This document shows, in pieces, positions 44,135 through 52,077 of a stretch of DNA of 64,000 nucleotides. Position numbers and translations under genes: made by a program. The DNA is from Acidisarcina polymorpha (GTDB lineage Bacteria; Acidobacteriota; Terriglobia; Terriglobales; Acidobacteriaceae), in the NCBI RefSeq assembly GCF_003330725.1, contig NZ_CP030840.1, positions 1,922,001 to 1,986,000 of the forward strand, in the 5' to 3' direction. The notes under the pieces were generated by a model. That model had not been told where the DNA came from. It did no database searches and saw only the letters and a program-made list of their open reading frames with translations. The number at the start of each line of letters is the position of its first letter. The stretch's first letter is position 1.

Positions 44135-45757
44135 ATGTCAGACCTCGCTGGAGTCGCGCTGCTCGAAGACCCGAAGCAGAACTTTGGAACAGCCTTCACG
44201 CAAAAGGAACGAGAAGAAAAGGGCTTGATCGGCCTCCTCCCTCCGACTATGGAGAAGCTGGAAGATCAAGTCAAGCGCTGTCTTTTCCAACTCAGCAAAA
44301 AGAACAACGACCTCGAGCAGTACATCTATTTGACGCAGCTAGCAGATGACAACCGGACGTTGTTCTATGCCGTGATAGCGACAGATCCTGCTCGGTTTCT
44401 GAAGATTGTTTATGACCCGACCGTCGGTACTGCATGTCTTGAGTTTGGACATATCTACCGCAAACCGAACGGCATGTATGTCTCTTATGACCAACGCGGC
44501 AAGCTGAAGGAGGTGCTGAAGAACTGGCCGGTAGAGGATGTTCGGGTCATTTGCGTCTCGACAGGCGGCCGCATTTTAGGGCTCGGCGACCTTGGAGCTA
44601 ACGGTATGGGCATTCCAATCGGGAAGCTGCAGCTCTACACCGCCTGTGCCGCTGTTCATCCCGACGTTCTCTTGCCGGTGCTCCTGGATTGCGGAACGGA
44701 TAACGAGAAGCTGCTTGCCGATCCTCTTTATCTGGGCTTGAAGCAGAAGCGCCCAACAACCGATGACCTTGATGCCTTTGTGCAGGAATTCGTTGATGCC
44801 GTACTGGATCGCTTCCCCAAGTGCTGCATTCACTTTGAAGACTGGAAAGGCGCCGATGCGATTCGGCTGTTGGCACGTTATGTCAACCAGATCAGCTGCT
44901 ATAACGATGACATTCAAGGCACGGGCAGCGTCACGGTCGCAGGTTTGTACAACGCGATGAAAATTGCGAAAAGCAATCTTAAGGATCAGCGCGTTCTATT
45001 CTTGGGAGCAGGTTCGGCCGGTATCGGCATCGCAAACATGATCGTTTCGGCGATGAAGTTGGAGGGGCTGAGCGAAAAAGAAGCTCAGGCGAGGATCTCT
45101 CTTTTCGACTTGAACGGCCTGTTGGAGCCATCGAGGAAGGACATCACGCCGGAACAACAGAAGTACGTGCATGACGGAGAAAAGCCTGCCAAGGATCTCA
45201 GCGAGGCCATCAAAGCTTTGAAGCCGACTGTTCTGATTGGTGTCAGTACCGTAAAAGGCACTTTCACACAGCAGGTCATTGAGACAATGACCCAACTAAA
45301 CGACCGCCCCGTGATCTTCGCCCTATCAAATCCGACGGACCATGCTGAATGCACGGCCGAGGAGGCTTACAAGTTCTCGCAAGGCAAAGCGATCTATGCC
45401 GCGGGTGTGCAGTTCGACCCCGTCGATTTGAACGGTAAAACACTGGTTCCCAGTCAGGCCAATAACTTCTACGTGTTTCCGGCTGTGGGGATGGCGATCG
45501 TAGCGACAGAAGCTAAGCACGTACCGGACGAGATCTTCATCGCCGCGGCGCGAGCAGTCGCCGATCAGGTCACGGAAGAGCAGCTGGATAAAGGAATGCT
45601 TTTTCCGCCACAAGCCAGTGTGCAAGCGACCTCGCACGTCACTGCGGTGAAGTCCGCGCAACGGATATTCGAGCTAGGATTGGCACGCATCCCAAAGCCA
45701 GACTCGGTTGACAAGCATGTGACGATGCTTGAGTACAAAGCTGAATACCCCTCCTAA
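44135..45757 (+). CDS. maeA: NAD-dependent malic enzyme
   Basis: 540-residue malate dehydrogenase (oxaloacetate-decarboxylating) of the large MaeA/SfcA type: malate + NAD to pyruvate, CO2 and NADH. The N-terminal KGLIGLLPPTMEKLEDQVKR is typical. The substrate/metal region contains ILGLGDLGANGMGIPIGKL (malic-enzyme signature start), IHFEDWKGADAI and CYNDDIQGTGSV (metal Asp residues). A Rossmann motif VLFLGAGSAGIGIANM and IFALSNPTDHAECTAEEAY follow. ATG 44135 has AGGAGATAA upstream. With fumC directly upstream it would convert fumarate to pyruvate. Confidence 0.95.
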   Translation: MSDLAGVALLEDPKQNFGTAFTQKEREEKGLIGLLPPTMEKLEDQVKRCLFQLSKKNNDLEQYIYLTQLADDNRTLFYAVIATDPARFLKIVYDPTVGTACLEFGHIYRKPNGMYVSYDQRGKLKEVLKNWPVEDVRVICVSTGGRILGLGDLGANGMGIPIGKLQLYTACAAVHPDVLLPVLLDCGTDNEKLLADPLYLGLKQKRPTTDDLDAFVQEFVDAVLDRFPKCCIHFEDWKGADAIRLLARYVNQISCYNDDIQGTGSVTVAGLYNAMKIAKSNLKDQRVLFLGAGSAGIGIANMIVSAMKLEGLSEKEAQARISLFDLNGLLEPSRKDITPEQQKYVHDGEKPAKDLSEAIKALKPTVLIGVSTVKGTFTQQVIETMTQLNDRPVIFALSNPTDHAECTAEEAYKFSQGKAIYAAGVQFDPVDLNGKTLVPSQANNFYVFPAVGMAIVATEAKHVPDEIFIAAARAVADQVTEEQLDKGMLFPPQASVQATSHVTAVKSAQRIFELGLARIPKPDSVDKHVTMLEYKAEYPS

Positions 45758-45816
45758 TCATACGGGAGCCGCTGGGCAACGCGTCCATAGGCTCCCTGTC
45801 CGGGTGCAAAGGCGCG

Positions 45817-46461
45817 ATGGTTACCGACACAAAGCGGCAATCTGTCATTGCTGTATACGCATTCGCAGGCGGCTTTGCGGATGCCGCGAGTTTCCTCTTG
45901 TTCAGATCATTCGCAGGACATGTAACGGGAAATCTCGTGCTGATGACAATCTCAATGGCAAGCCGACGCTGGGCTGAAGCTCTTACACGGCTGGCGGCGA
46001 TCGTCAGCTTCCTTGCCTGCACTTCAGCGGGATTCTACCTGGCGCAGTCACGGAGAAAGAGTCTGTGGCTCTTCTTGTGCCAGGCGGCGTTGCTTGTACC
46101 TGTCGCTTTGAGACCGGATGTTCTCGCAAATACGAAGACGCTGGGGCTGTTGAGTGTCTGCTGCGCACTCGGCCTTCAGAATGGTGTAGTTACTTCCGCT
46201 CTGGGGATCAGTGTGCATTCAACCTTCGTCTCGGGCGACTTCACCTCCCTTCTAAAGGGCGGTAATGAGAAATTCCGTTCTGGACAACTACATGATGCAG
46301 GCGACTATAAACAACGAGTTCTCTTGTGTGTAGTCGCTTGTTTCAGCCTGGGAGCTTTCTGTGCGGCAGTGGCTGCCATCGCGCAGCCACACTCGGTATT
46401 TTTCCTACTATTGGTTCCTCTTTGCCTGGCTGCGATTCTCGATAGCTCGCTTCATTCATGA
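45817..46461 (+). CDS. DUF1275 (YoaK-like) membrane protein
   Basis: 214 residues, about six membrane spans. AVYAFAGGFADAASFLLFRSFAGHVTGNLVLM is the family signature near the N-terminus, and LQNGVVTSALGISVHSTFVSGDFTSLLKG lies in the second half. Length is normal. Function is unknown; members sometimes neighbour transporters. ATG 45817 sits in a run after CAAAGGC. It is co-oriented with the malic enzyme gene (60-base gap) and may share its transcript. Confidence 0.85.
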   Translation: MVTDTKRQSVIAVYAFAGGFADAASFLLFRSFAGHVTGNLVLMTISMASRRWAEALTRLAAIVSFLACTSAGFYLAQSRRKSLWLFLCQAALLVPVALRPDVLANTKTLGLLSVCCALGLQNGVVTSALGISVHSTFVSGDFTSLLKGGNEKFRSGQLHDAGDYKQRVLLCVVACFSLGAFCAAVAAIAQPHSVFFLLLVPLCLAAILDSSLHS

Positions 46462-46626
46462 CTATCGAACTCGAGGTATCGGTAAGGTGAATCAATGCAC
46501 CGAAACTCTCAAACGTGCTCGCAAACCCGACTGTTTAACCAAGAGTCTTGACGGGACGGCATCGGAGATTACAAGGCAGGCCGGAACCATCGCCAGCTAC
46601 TCATAAGGACAGAGGAGAAGCACTCA

Positions 46627-46857
46627 ATGATAGATACATCCAAGATCCAAAATGATATGGACGTTGTAGGGTCAGACGGTAAGCACGTAGGCACCGTTGA
46701 CAACATTGGAATCAAATTAACAAAGAATGATTCAAATGCTCATGACCAACACCACTACTTAAAGCTTGAAGCGGTTCAGTCGATTGATGGAAATAAGCTG
46801 GTTCTGGGCCTGCCGGCCGAAGAAGCCCTGAGTCAGCTCAAGGCTGTTGAGAATTGA
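46627..46857 (+). CDS. DUF2171 domain protein
   Basis: 76 residues, soluble. IQNDMDVVGSDGKHVGTVDNI at the N-terminus and HHYLKLEAVQSIDGNKLVLGLP match DUF2171, a small PRC-barrel-like beta domain of unknown role seen in soil bacteria. AGAGGAGAAG precedes ATG 46627. The end overlaps the start of the porin gene by 4 bases. It may be a stress-associated protein, but nothing in the sequence decides this. Confidence 0.85.
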   Translation: MIDTSKIQNDMDVVGSDGKHVGTVDNIGIKLTKNDSNAHDQHHYLKLEAVQSIDGNKLVLGLPAEEALSQLKAVEN

Positions 46858-48395
46858 AATTTCGACTTGAGTATGGGCCCACTTTCATCAGCGTGGACCC
46901 GCTTTCGAGTACACGCATTAGAGGGCGCAGTCGCACCGTAACGCGAACGCGCCCTTCCGTGTTCCTGCGAGGGGCGGTGCTTGTTGGAGTGTCCTGCTCA
47001 CCTCTTCTGCACGGGCAGACTGATGCGACCGCACTGCAGGCACAGGTATCCCCCCCAAGTACGAGCTACCTGTCGGCGGAACCTTCTGCCGCCGCAATCA
47101 CCCCTGAAGAACTTCGCAAACGATATGCATTTGGGAACTGGGCCGGATTACGAACGCAGCTTGGACGGCACGGTATCGTGCCTACTGCTCTCCTGATTAC
47201 AGATCCCTTCGGCAATATCCATGGTGGAACCCAAACGGGAGCTGCGAACTACAGCCTCTTCGGAGTCGATATTCGATTGGATACAAAGGCGTTGCTTGGA
47301 CTGAAGGGCGGACAACTCGACATCGGCGGCGCAGTAAACTTCGGGACAAGCCTATCTCGGAGCTACATCGGAAACACTTTCCCTGTTCAGCTCGCCGACG
47401 TCGCTGGCGCCCAACCACGATTAACTTACCTGTCCTATACCCAAGCTCTACTGCGAAATCGACTGAGTTTCCGGGTGGGACGAACAACGTTGAATTCTGT
47501 CTTTGGAGAAGAGTTCGCCGGCTCCGAAGCTTTTAAGAAATTTGTTTCAGTTGGGTTCGATTTGGTCCCTCAGGGTCTCTTTCTCGACGTGCCGGGAGGG
47601 GCAGGATACCCCCGCGCGACGTGGGGAACACGGTTAAAGTACTCCGCGACGAAACACCTCTACGTCCAAGGCGCTGCTTACAATGCCGACGCAAAGCAAC
47701 TGACAGGCGATCGACATGGAGTCGACTTTTCACTACACGGTCCCGTGTTTGCGATAGGCGAGGCTGGTTTTCGACATTTCAGGCGTCCTGACGACGCCAA
47801 GCCATCTCGCAACATAAAGGTTGGCGGCTTCTATGGTGGGGGGACACACTACTCTGTAAAGAACGGGAGCCTGGTTCCGGTCAAAGGGCTTTCTGGCTTT
47901 TACGCGCTGGCTGACCAGAACCTCTTCCGGCTTAATGCTCTATCGGACACACCGAAGAGCAGCGAAGAACTGTCCAGGTGGGGAGAGGCTGAATTGGAAC
48001 GGCGTGTAGGCGCATTTGCATCCGTGGTCGTGGTACCAGAAGCGAGAACAAACATCGTTCCCTATTTCTTCAACGTCGGGCTAATCAGCTTCGGACTTAG
48101 CCCGAGCCGGCTGCGTGATCTTTTTGGGGTAGGTTTTGCATATGGCTCGCACAGTAGAGGCCCCTCAATGGGGATATCAGATGCCAGTGAGCCAAGTGTA
48201 CCGAGAACACCCGCCTACGAAGGCACGTTGGAGGTCACATATGGATTTGCTCTTCGCCCCGGTGTACTCCTCCAGCCAGATTTGCAATACATCCTCCACC
48301 CAATAGGTGTTCCGTCCAGGCTTCGAGCACCCGCCTCGAACGTTGCTACCCCGAACGCTACAGCCATCGGCGTAAATGTGGTCGTGAACTTCTGA
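46854..48395 (+). CDS. OprB-family carbohydrate-selective porin
   Basis: About 513 residues if it begins at TTG 46854, which overlaps the DUF2171 stop. The N-terminal ~35 residues look too basic and long before the hydrophobic signal core (FLRGAVLVGVSCSPLLHG), so a GTG further in (about 46900-46960) could be the true start. GNWAGLRTQLGRHGIVPTALLI and the C-terminal TYGFALRPGVLLQPDLQYILHP are OprB hallmarks, and the terminal aromatic residue (VNVVVNF) is the outer-membrane assembly signal. The barrel would admit sugars or related compounds. A strong hairpin follows at 48465. Confidence 0.85.
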   Translation: MKFRLEYGPTFISVDPLSSTRIRGRSRTVTRTRPSVFLRGAVLVGVSCSPLLHGQTDATALQAQVSPPSTSYLSAEPSAAAITPEELRKRYAFGNWAGLRTQLGRHGIVPTALLITDPFGNIHGGTQTGAANYSLFGVDIRLDTKALLGLKGGQLDIGGAVNFGTSLSRSYIGNTFPVQLADVAGAQPRLTYLSYTQALLRNRLSFRVGRTTLNSVFGEEFAGSEAFKKFVSVGFDLVPQGLFLDVPGGAGYPRATWGTRLKYSATKHLYVQGAAYNADAKQLTGDRHGVDFSLHGPVFAIGEAGFRHFRRPDDAKPSRNIKVGGFYGGGTHYSVKNGSLVPVKGLSGFYALADQNLFRLNALSDTPKSSEELSRWGEAELERRVGAFASVVVVPEARTNIVPYFFNVGLISFGLSPSRLRDLFGVGFAYGSHSRGPSMGISDASEPSVPRTPAYEGTLEVTYGFALRPGVLLQPDLQYILHPIGVPSRLRAPASNVATPNATAIGVNVVVNF

Positions 48396-48464
48396 GCACC
48401 GGGCACCGCGCTTCCAAGCCCCAGGGCTCCACAGGATAGATAAAGAGAGCTGAGCAAATCCTTG

Positions 48465-48495
48465 CTGAGCCACGCCGCTTCGCCGCGTGGCTCAG
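48465..48495 (+). terminator. Strong hairpin after the porin gene
   Basis: Perfect 11-bp inverted repeat CTGAGCCACGC (48465-48475) / GCGTGGCTCAG (48485-48495), 9-base loop, 70 bases after the OprB stop. No T-run follows. It probably ends the fumC-maeA-to-porin transcription unit. Confidence 0.55.
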
Positions 48496-48646
48496 AGTCG
48501 TGTTCCGTCGCGACTGGATCGTTTACTCCAAGCGACCGCGTGGAGTCGGGGAAGGCAGCATGGCCATCCCGTTTATCATCAATATCTAGCTTTGTAAGTT
48601 GGCTGCAATGCGCGGGACTCGAAAGCGAAACAGACAAAGGACAAGA

Positions 48647-49822
48647 ATGCATCGATTACAAATTTGCTTACTGACCTTAACAATTTGCTGCTCATTGCCA
48701 CACTCTCTTCTAGCGGCAGAGTCAAAGGTTGGAACAACCCAAACCGTTCCGATGACCTCAGGTCACTGGCGTCCTGTCAGCGACAAGCCCGACGTGCACT
48801 ATGTGACACAAGAAGGTTTTCCCGACGGAATCATTGTTCTGAAATCGGGCGATCTTGCTCTCAATGACTTCATCTTTCGCGACGGAACCATCGACTTCGA
48901 TATGAAGCCATTGGCTGAGGACATACCCGGCATCCGGTTTCGCCAGCGCGATCCTCAAAACGGAGAGGAGTTCTACATCCGAAGTCTGCCCGACTGCAGG
49001 GCGGAGAACGACTGCATTCAATACAGTCCGGTGATAAATGGGTTCTTGCTCTGGGATGTCTACCCTCAATATCAGACGCATGCGCCCGTCTTCGCTGACG
49101 GCTGGAATCATGTGTGCCTTGTAGTTTCAGGCAAGCGTATGAACGTGTTCGTCAACGACTCGATCCAACCTACGCTCTCAGTCGGCGAACTCCTCGGGAA
49201 CACCCAGGCGGGCGGTTTAGAACTACACGGCCCTGCAGCCTTTGCGAATCTGACGGTTACCCCTGGTAAAACGGATGGATTGTCACCGGTCCCACTTCCC
49301 GACAGCATCGGAAGTTCGCCGGGTATCGTTCATGATTGGGCGTTAGGCCCATTGACACCTCTGCACTACGGATCGGCCCCTACTTACGCCGAGCGACCCC
49401 AAGACCCCGCAGCATGGAAGCGCCTCCGTTCAGAACGCTTTGGCATTCTCAACCTGAACCGACAATTCCATGCTTCCAAAGAACCGTCGGCCCTAACCTG
49501 GGTAATGACATCCATTGATTCCAATCAGGACCAGACCAAACAAATCTCGCTGGGTTGGTTAGGCCAAGCCTGGATATTCGTTAACGGAGCCTTGATTACC
49601 TCCGGTAAAAACTTCTACTACCCGGACTCAGAGCGACGCTTTCCTGACGGTCGTCTCTCCCTTCAGAATGGATCGTTTCCCATTCCACTCCATCGAGGTC
49701 ACAACGAGATCGTCATTGCTCTGCATGACTCAATTCACGACGACGTAAGTTCTCGAACAAAATACGGATGGGGATTGGCAATGCGCTATGACGACGTACG
49801 AGGTCTCTCCGTTCCACGCTAA
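48647..49822 (+). CDS. Secreted LamG/DUF1080-like protein
   Basis: About 391 residues with a signal peptide (LQICLLTLTICCSLPHSLLAA). Residues ~60-210 resemble a concanavalin-type (LamG or 3-keto-disaccharide hydrolase/DUF1080) sandwich: IIVLKSGDLALNDFIFRDGTIDFDM, GIRFRQRD, EEFYIRSL, DGWNHVCLVVSGKRMNVFVND. The C-terminal part has a jelly-roll look (LGWLGQAWIFVNGALITSGKNFYYP, HRGHNEIVIALHD). It probably binds or hydrolyses a carbohydrate outside the membrane, consistent with the porin gene upstream. ATG 48647 has AAAGGACAAG upstream; an in-frame ATG at 48599 would spoil the signal peptide. Confidence 0.7.
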   Translation: MHRLQICLLTLTICCSLPHSLLAAESKVGTTQTVPMTSGHWRPVSDKPDVHYVTQEGFPDGIIVLKSGDLALNDFIFRDGTIDFDMKPLAEDIPGIRFRQRDPQNGEEFYIRSLPDCRAENDCIQYSPVINGFLLWDVYPQYQTHAPVFADGWNHVCLVVSGKRMNVFVNDSIQPTLSVGELLGNTQAGGLELHGPAAFANLTVTPGKTDGLSPVPLPDSIGSSPGIVHDWALGPLTPLHYGSAPTYAERPQDPAAWKRLRSERFGILNLNRQFHASKEPSALTWVMTSIDSNQDQTKQISLGWLGQAWIFVNGALITSGKNFYYPDSERRFPDGRLSLQNGSFPIPLHRGHNEIVIALHDSIHDDVSSRTKYGWGLAMRYDDVRGLSVPR

Positions 49823-50047
49823 GACATTACGCGAGCGAATGTTTGCTAAGGTCTAGGCGCAAGGTCATAGAATCCTTCCAGCGATACAAGCGGTGGGAAG
49901 AAGAAGTCCAAGCGACAAGGCAATCTGCCTGTGACTCTGTAGCCCTTGACGTACACCTTTTGAAGAAGGAAGCAATATGGACCGACGTCGTTTTCTCACG
50001 CGTTTCACGGCAGCACTCTTGCCCCACAGCCGACCCCAGCAGAGACC

Positions 50048-51103
50048 TCATACGTCGCTCGAGGACCACGCTGGGCAGAAAACTCGACTGACATCTGCTC
50101 CTTCCTCCACGGGTTCGCTACTTTTCAAAAGCGGAGGTCGTGATCGCAGGGCTCTCCCATTCAGACACGCCTGCATCTCTGAGACTATAGCGAGCGCGAT
50201 GGCGACCGGGCCGTCGCCTCCCAAGTCCAGGCCTGCCGGGGTTGCCACTCCTTTTGCAACTTCGTGGAGCGACCAACCAAGGATTTCAGAAGCCTCCGTT
50301 ACAATCTTGAAGCTCCTCTGCCTTGCCCCGAGAAGCGCGAGATAGAGCGGTCGACGTGGCAGGATGTATCGTAGCCAATCTCGATCCTGCGAGTAACTGT
50401 GAGACATCAGGATCACGAGATCCCGCTCACCAACATCCAGGTCTGCCGCATCCCTCAGATCTAGATGAAGGACCCGTTCTGCGTCGGGGAAGCGACTCGC
50501 TTTTGCCCATTGCGTTCGTCCGTCGAAGACAACTACTCGCCATCCTAAGAGCGCCGCGAGTTTCACAAGCGGCTGGGCATCATCACCAGCCCCAAGAATG
50601 AGAACTCGGGGAGGAGGTTCGACTTGCTCTAAGAAGCAGGTGTCATCCTCCAAGGTCGAACGGAGACCGAACGGTTCCACCAAGAAGCGTTGGAAATGTC
50701 GGGAATCGCTCGGCAGGATCGTGATCATCTCAGCACTATCGCCTCGCAACGAGCGTTCGAGAGTGGTCATTAGCAAGTCGAACTCTCGGGTCCCAGCAGG
50801 CTCCACGAGTAGATCGAGGGTGCCACCACATCCTAAGCCAAACGGAATCGCATCTGTATCGTCAAACTCAGTAGAATACCTAACCATTGAAGCGCCGTCT
50901 TTTATGAGCCAGTGCGCCTTCCGGAGGAGGTCTGCTTCCAGGCAACCCCCAGAGATCGACCCCACGTAGTTCCCGTGTTGGTCGATCATCAGTCGAGCTC
51001 CAACCTTGCGGTAGCTGGATCCTTGAACGCGAACAAGGGTAATGAGTGCTCTAGCGCTTCCTGAACGCCACATCCTTACTAAGTCTCGTGTCTCGGCTGT
51101 CAA
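50048..51103 (-). CDS. paoD: XdhC/PaoD-family molybdo-enzyme chaperone
   Basis: 351 residues. The N-terminal XdhC_CoxI domain (LITLVRVQGSSYRKVGARLMI, then GSISGGCLEADLL with a conserved Cys) and the C-terminal Rossmann domain (RVLILGAGDDAQPLVKLAALLGWRVVVFDGR) are both present. Such proteins bind molybdenum cofactor, help convert it to the cytosine-dinucleotide/sulfurated form and insert it. Its partner is very likely the PaoABC-type oxidoreductase at 52078-55921 on the same strand. Intact. The moaA tail fragment overlaps its start region by 4 bases. Confidence 0.85.
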   Translation of the reverse strand: MTAETRDLVRMWRSGSARALITLVRVQGSSYRKVGARLMIDQHGNYVGSISGGCLEADLLRKAHWLIKDGASMVRYSTEFDDTDAIPFGLGCGGTLDLLVEPAGTREFDLLMTTLERSLRGDSAEMITILPSDSRHFQRFLVEPFGLRSTLEDDTCFLEQVEPPPRVLILGAGDDAQPLVKLAALLGWRVVVFDGRTQWAKASRFPDAERVLHLDLRDAADLDVGERDLVILMSHSYSQDRDWLRYILPRRPLYLALLGARQRSFKIVTEASEILGWSLHEVAKGVATPAGLDLGGDGPVAIALAIVSEMQACLNGRALRSRPPLLKSSEPVEEGADVSRVFCPAWSSSDV

Positions 51104-51463
51104 GATGGATCCTCCTCAGAATGGGGCTGTTCACAGGCTTCTCTGTCAATCCTCGAAGCTATCCCCCCGATTTGAAACGTGCCTCGAGAGGGTTGCACAA
51201 AGTCGGTCTCACCGATGCGGTGCCGTGCCTCTTTGGTCAGAATTACTTTGCTGAAGAACGATCGTAGTTGCTCCTCAGAAGCATCTGCTTGCAGTCGTGG
51301 AGAAATGTCATGGTCTTCATGAGAAAAGAGGCAGGTCTTTAGTTTGGCGTCGGCCGTAATTCTTATCCGCGAACACTGCCACAGAAGGGGCGCGATACTT
51401 GCCCAATAATGCCAATCTCCCCACCCCATCAATGAAGGCATACCGGCGTGCGGTTTCGCTTGA
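51100..51463 (-). pseudogene. moaA: MoaA C-terminal remnant
   Basis: Three minus-strand frames together give the end of GTP 3',8-cyclase MoaA, the first molybdenum-cofactor enzyme: SETARRYAFIDGVG, then EIGIIGQVSRPFCGS, then CSRIRITADAKLKTCLFSHED and FFSKVILTKEARHRIGETDFVQPSRGTFQIGG. Two frameshifts, each fitting a 1-base loss, separate the pieces. The radical-SAM N-terminus (CxxxCxxC) is absent. It lies between the tautomerase and paoD genes, showing that this locus once carried its own cofactor gene. Family call from C-terminal motifs; coordinates approximate. Confidence 0.8.
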
Positions 51464-51573
51464 TTGATTTGCAGGGAAGAAGCGTAAATCGCTCGGCGGA
51501 CGGCTGCTTACCTTCTCCTCGCCTTTCAGTGCCTGGACCAGCACAGCGCAGGAACTTAGATGGCAGCGAAGAC

Positions 51574-52008
51574 CTATACTGGGTCCGCGTCGGCTGGAGG
51601 ATGACGGAGTTTTTCCAAGGTAACCCTCTTGCCGAAGATTCCCCAGTCGGAGGCAGGATTCTCCCTGATCAGCACGAAGACAGGGCAACGCGCACCGGAA
51701 GGTGTTCCGGAGAATTTACCTATGGATTCGGTGAAGCCTTCGATCAGCTCTTCCTTCGCCGCATCGTCGAGTCCCCCCTCAAATGCATTGACCTCAACCG
51801 TGATGACCTTAGTTCCACCCGTGTGCCCCCCTACAAATACTTGATCTGTGGGGTATTCGCGTGCATAAATCCAAACGTTGCTGCGGCCGTACGTTGTTTC
51901 TGGCATGTGTTCGCATTGGAGGCCTATTTGGGTAAGCTCCTGTGCGAGCAATTCGAGATTAGCCTGAGTGAAGGCGCCCTGTGGATAGTGAAGAATCATC
52001 TTCGGCAT
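51574..52008 (-). CDS. Tautomerase-superfamily protein
   Basis: 144 residues. After Met the sequence is PKMILHYPQGAFT, giving the N-terminal Pro that acts as the general base in 4-oxalocrotonate-tautomerase-type enzymes. LELLAQELTQIGLQCEHMPETTYGRSNVWIYARE and VEVNAFEGGLDDAAKEELIEGFTESIGKFSG make two beta-alpha-beta units, as in longer tautomerases. AAGGAGAA precedes ATG 52008. It sits between paoC and the moaA remnant. Keto-enol isomerisation of a carbonyl compound oxidised by PaoABC is plausible but unproven. Confidence 0.8.
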   Translation of the reverse strand: MPKMILHYPQGAFTQANLELLAQELTQIGLQCEHMPETTYGRSNVWIYAREYPTDQVFVGGHTGGTKVITVEVNAFEGGLDDAAKEELIEGFTESIGKFSGTPSGARCPVFVLIRENPASDWGIFGKRVTLEKLRHPPADADPV

Positions 52009-52077
52009 GACTTCTCCTTAGAATTAGAAACCTCTTGGTATGGAAACAGTCGCTACGTGTCGGTGCCGCGAGCGCAC

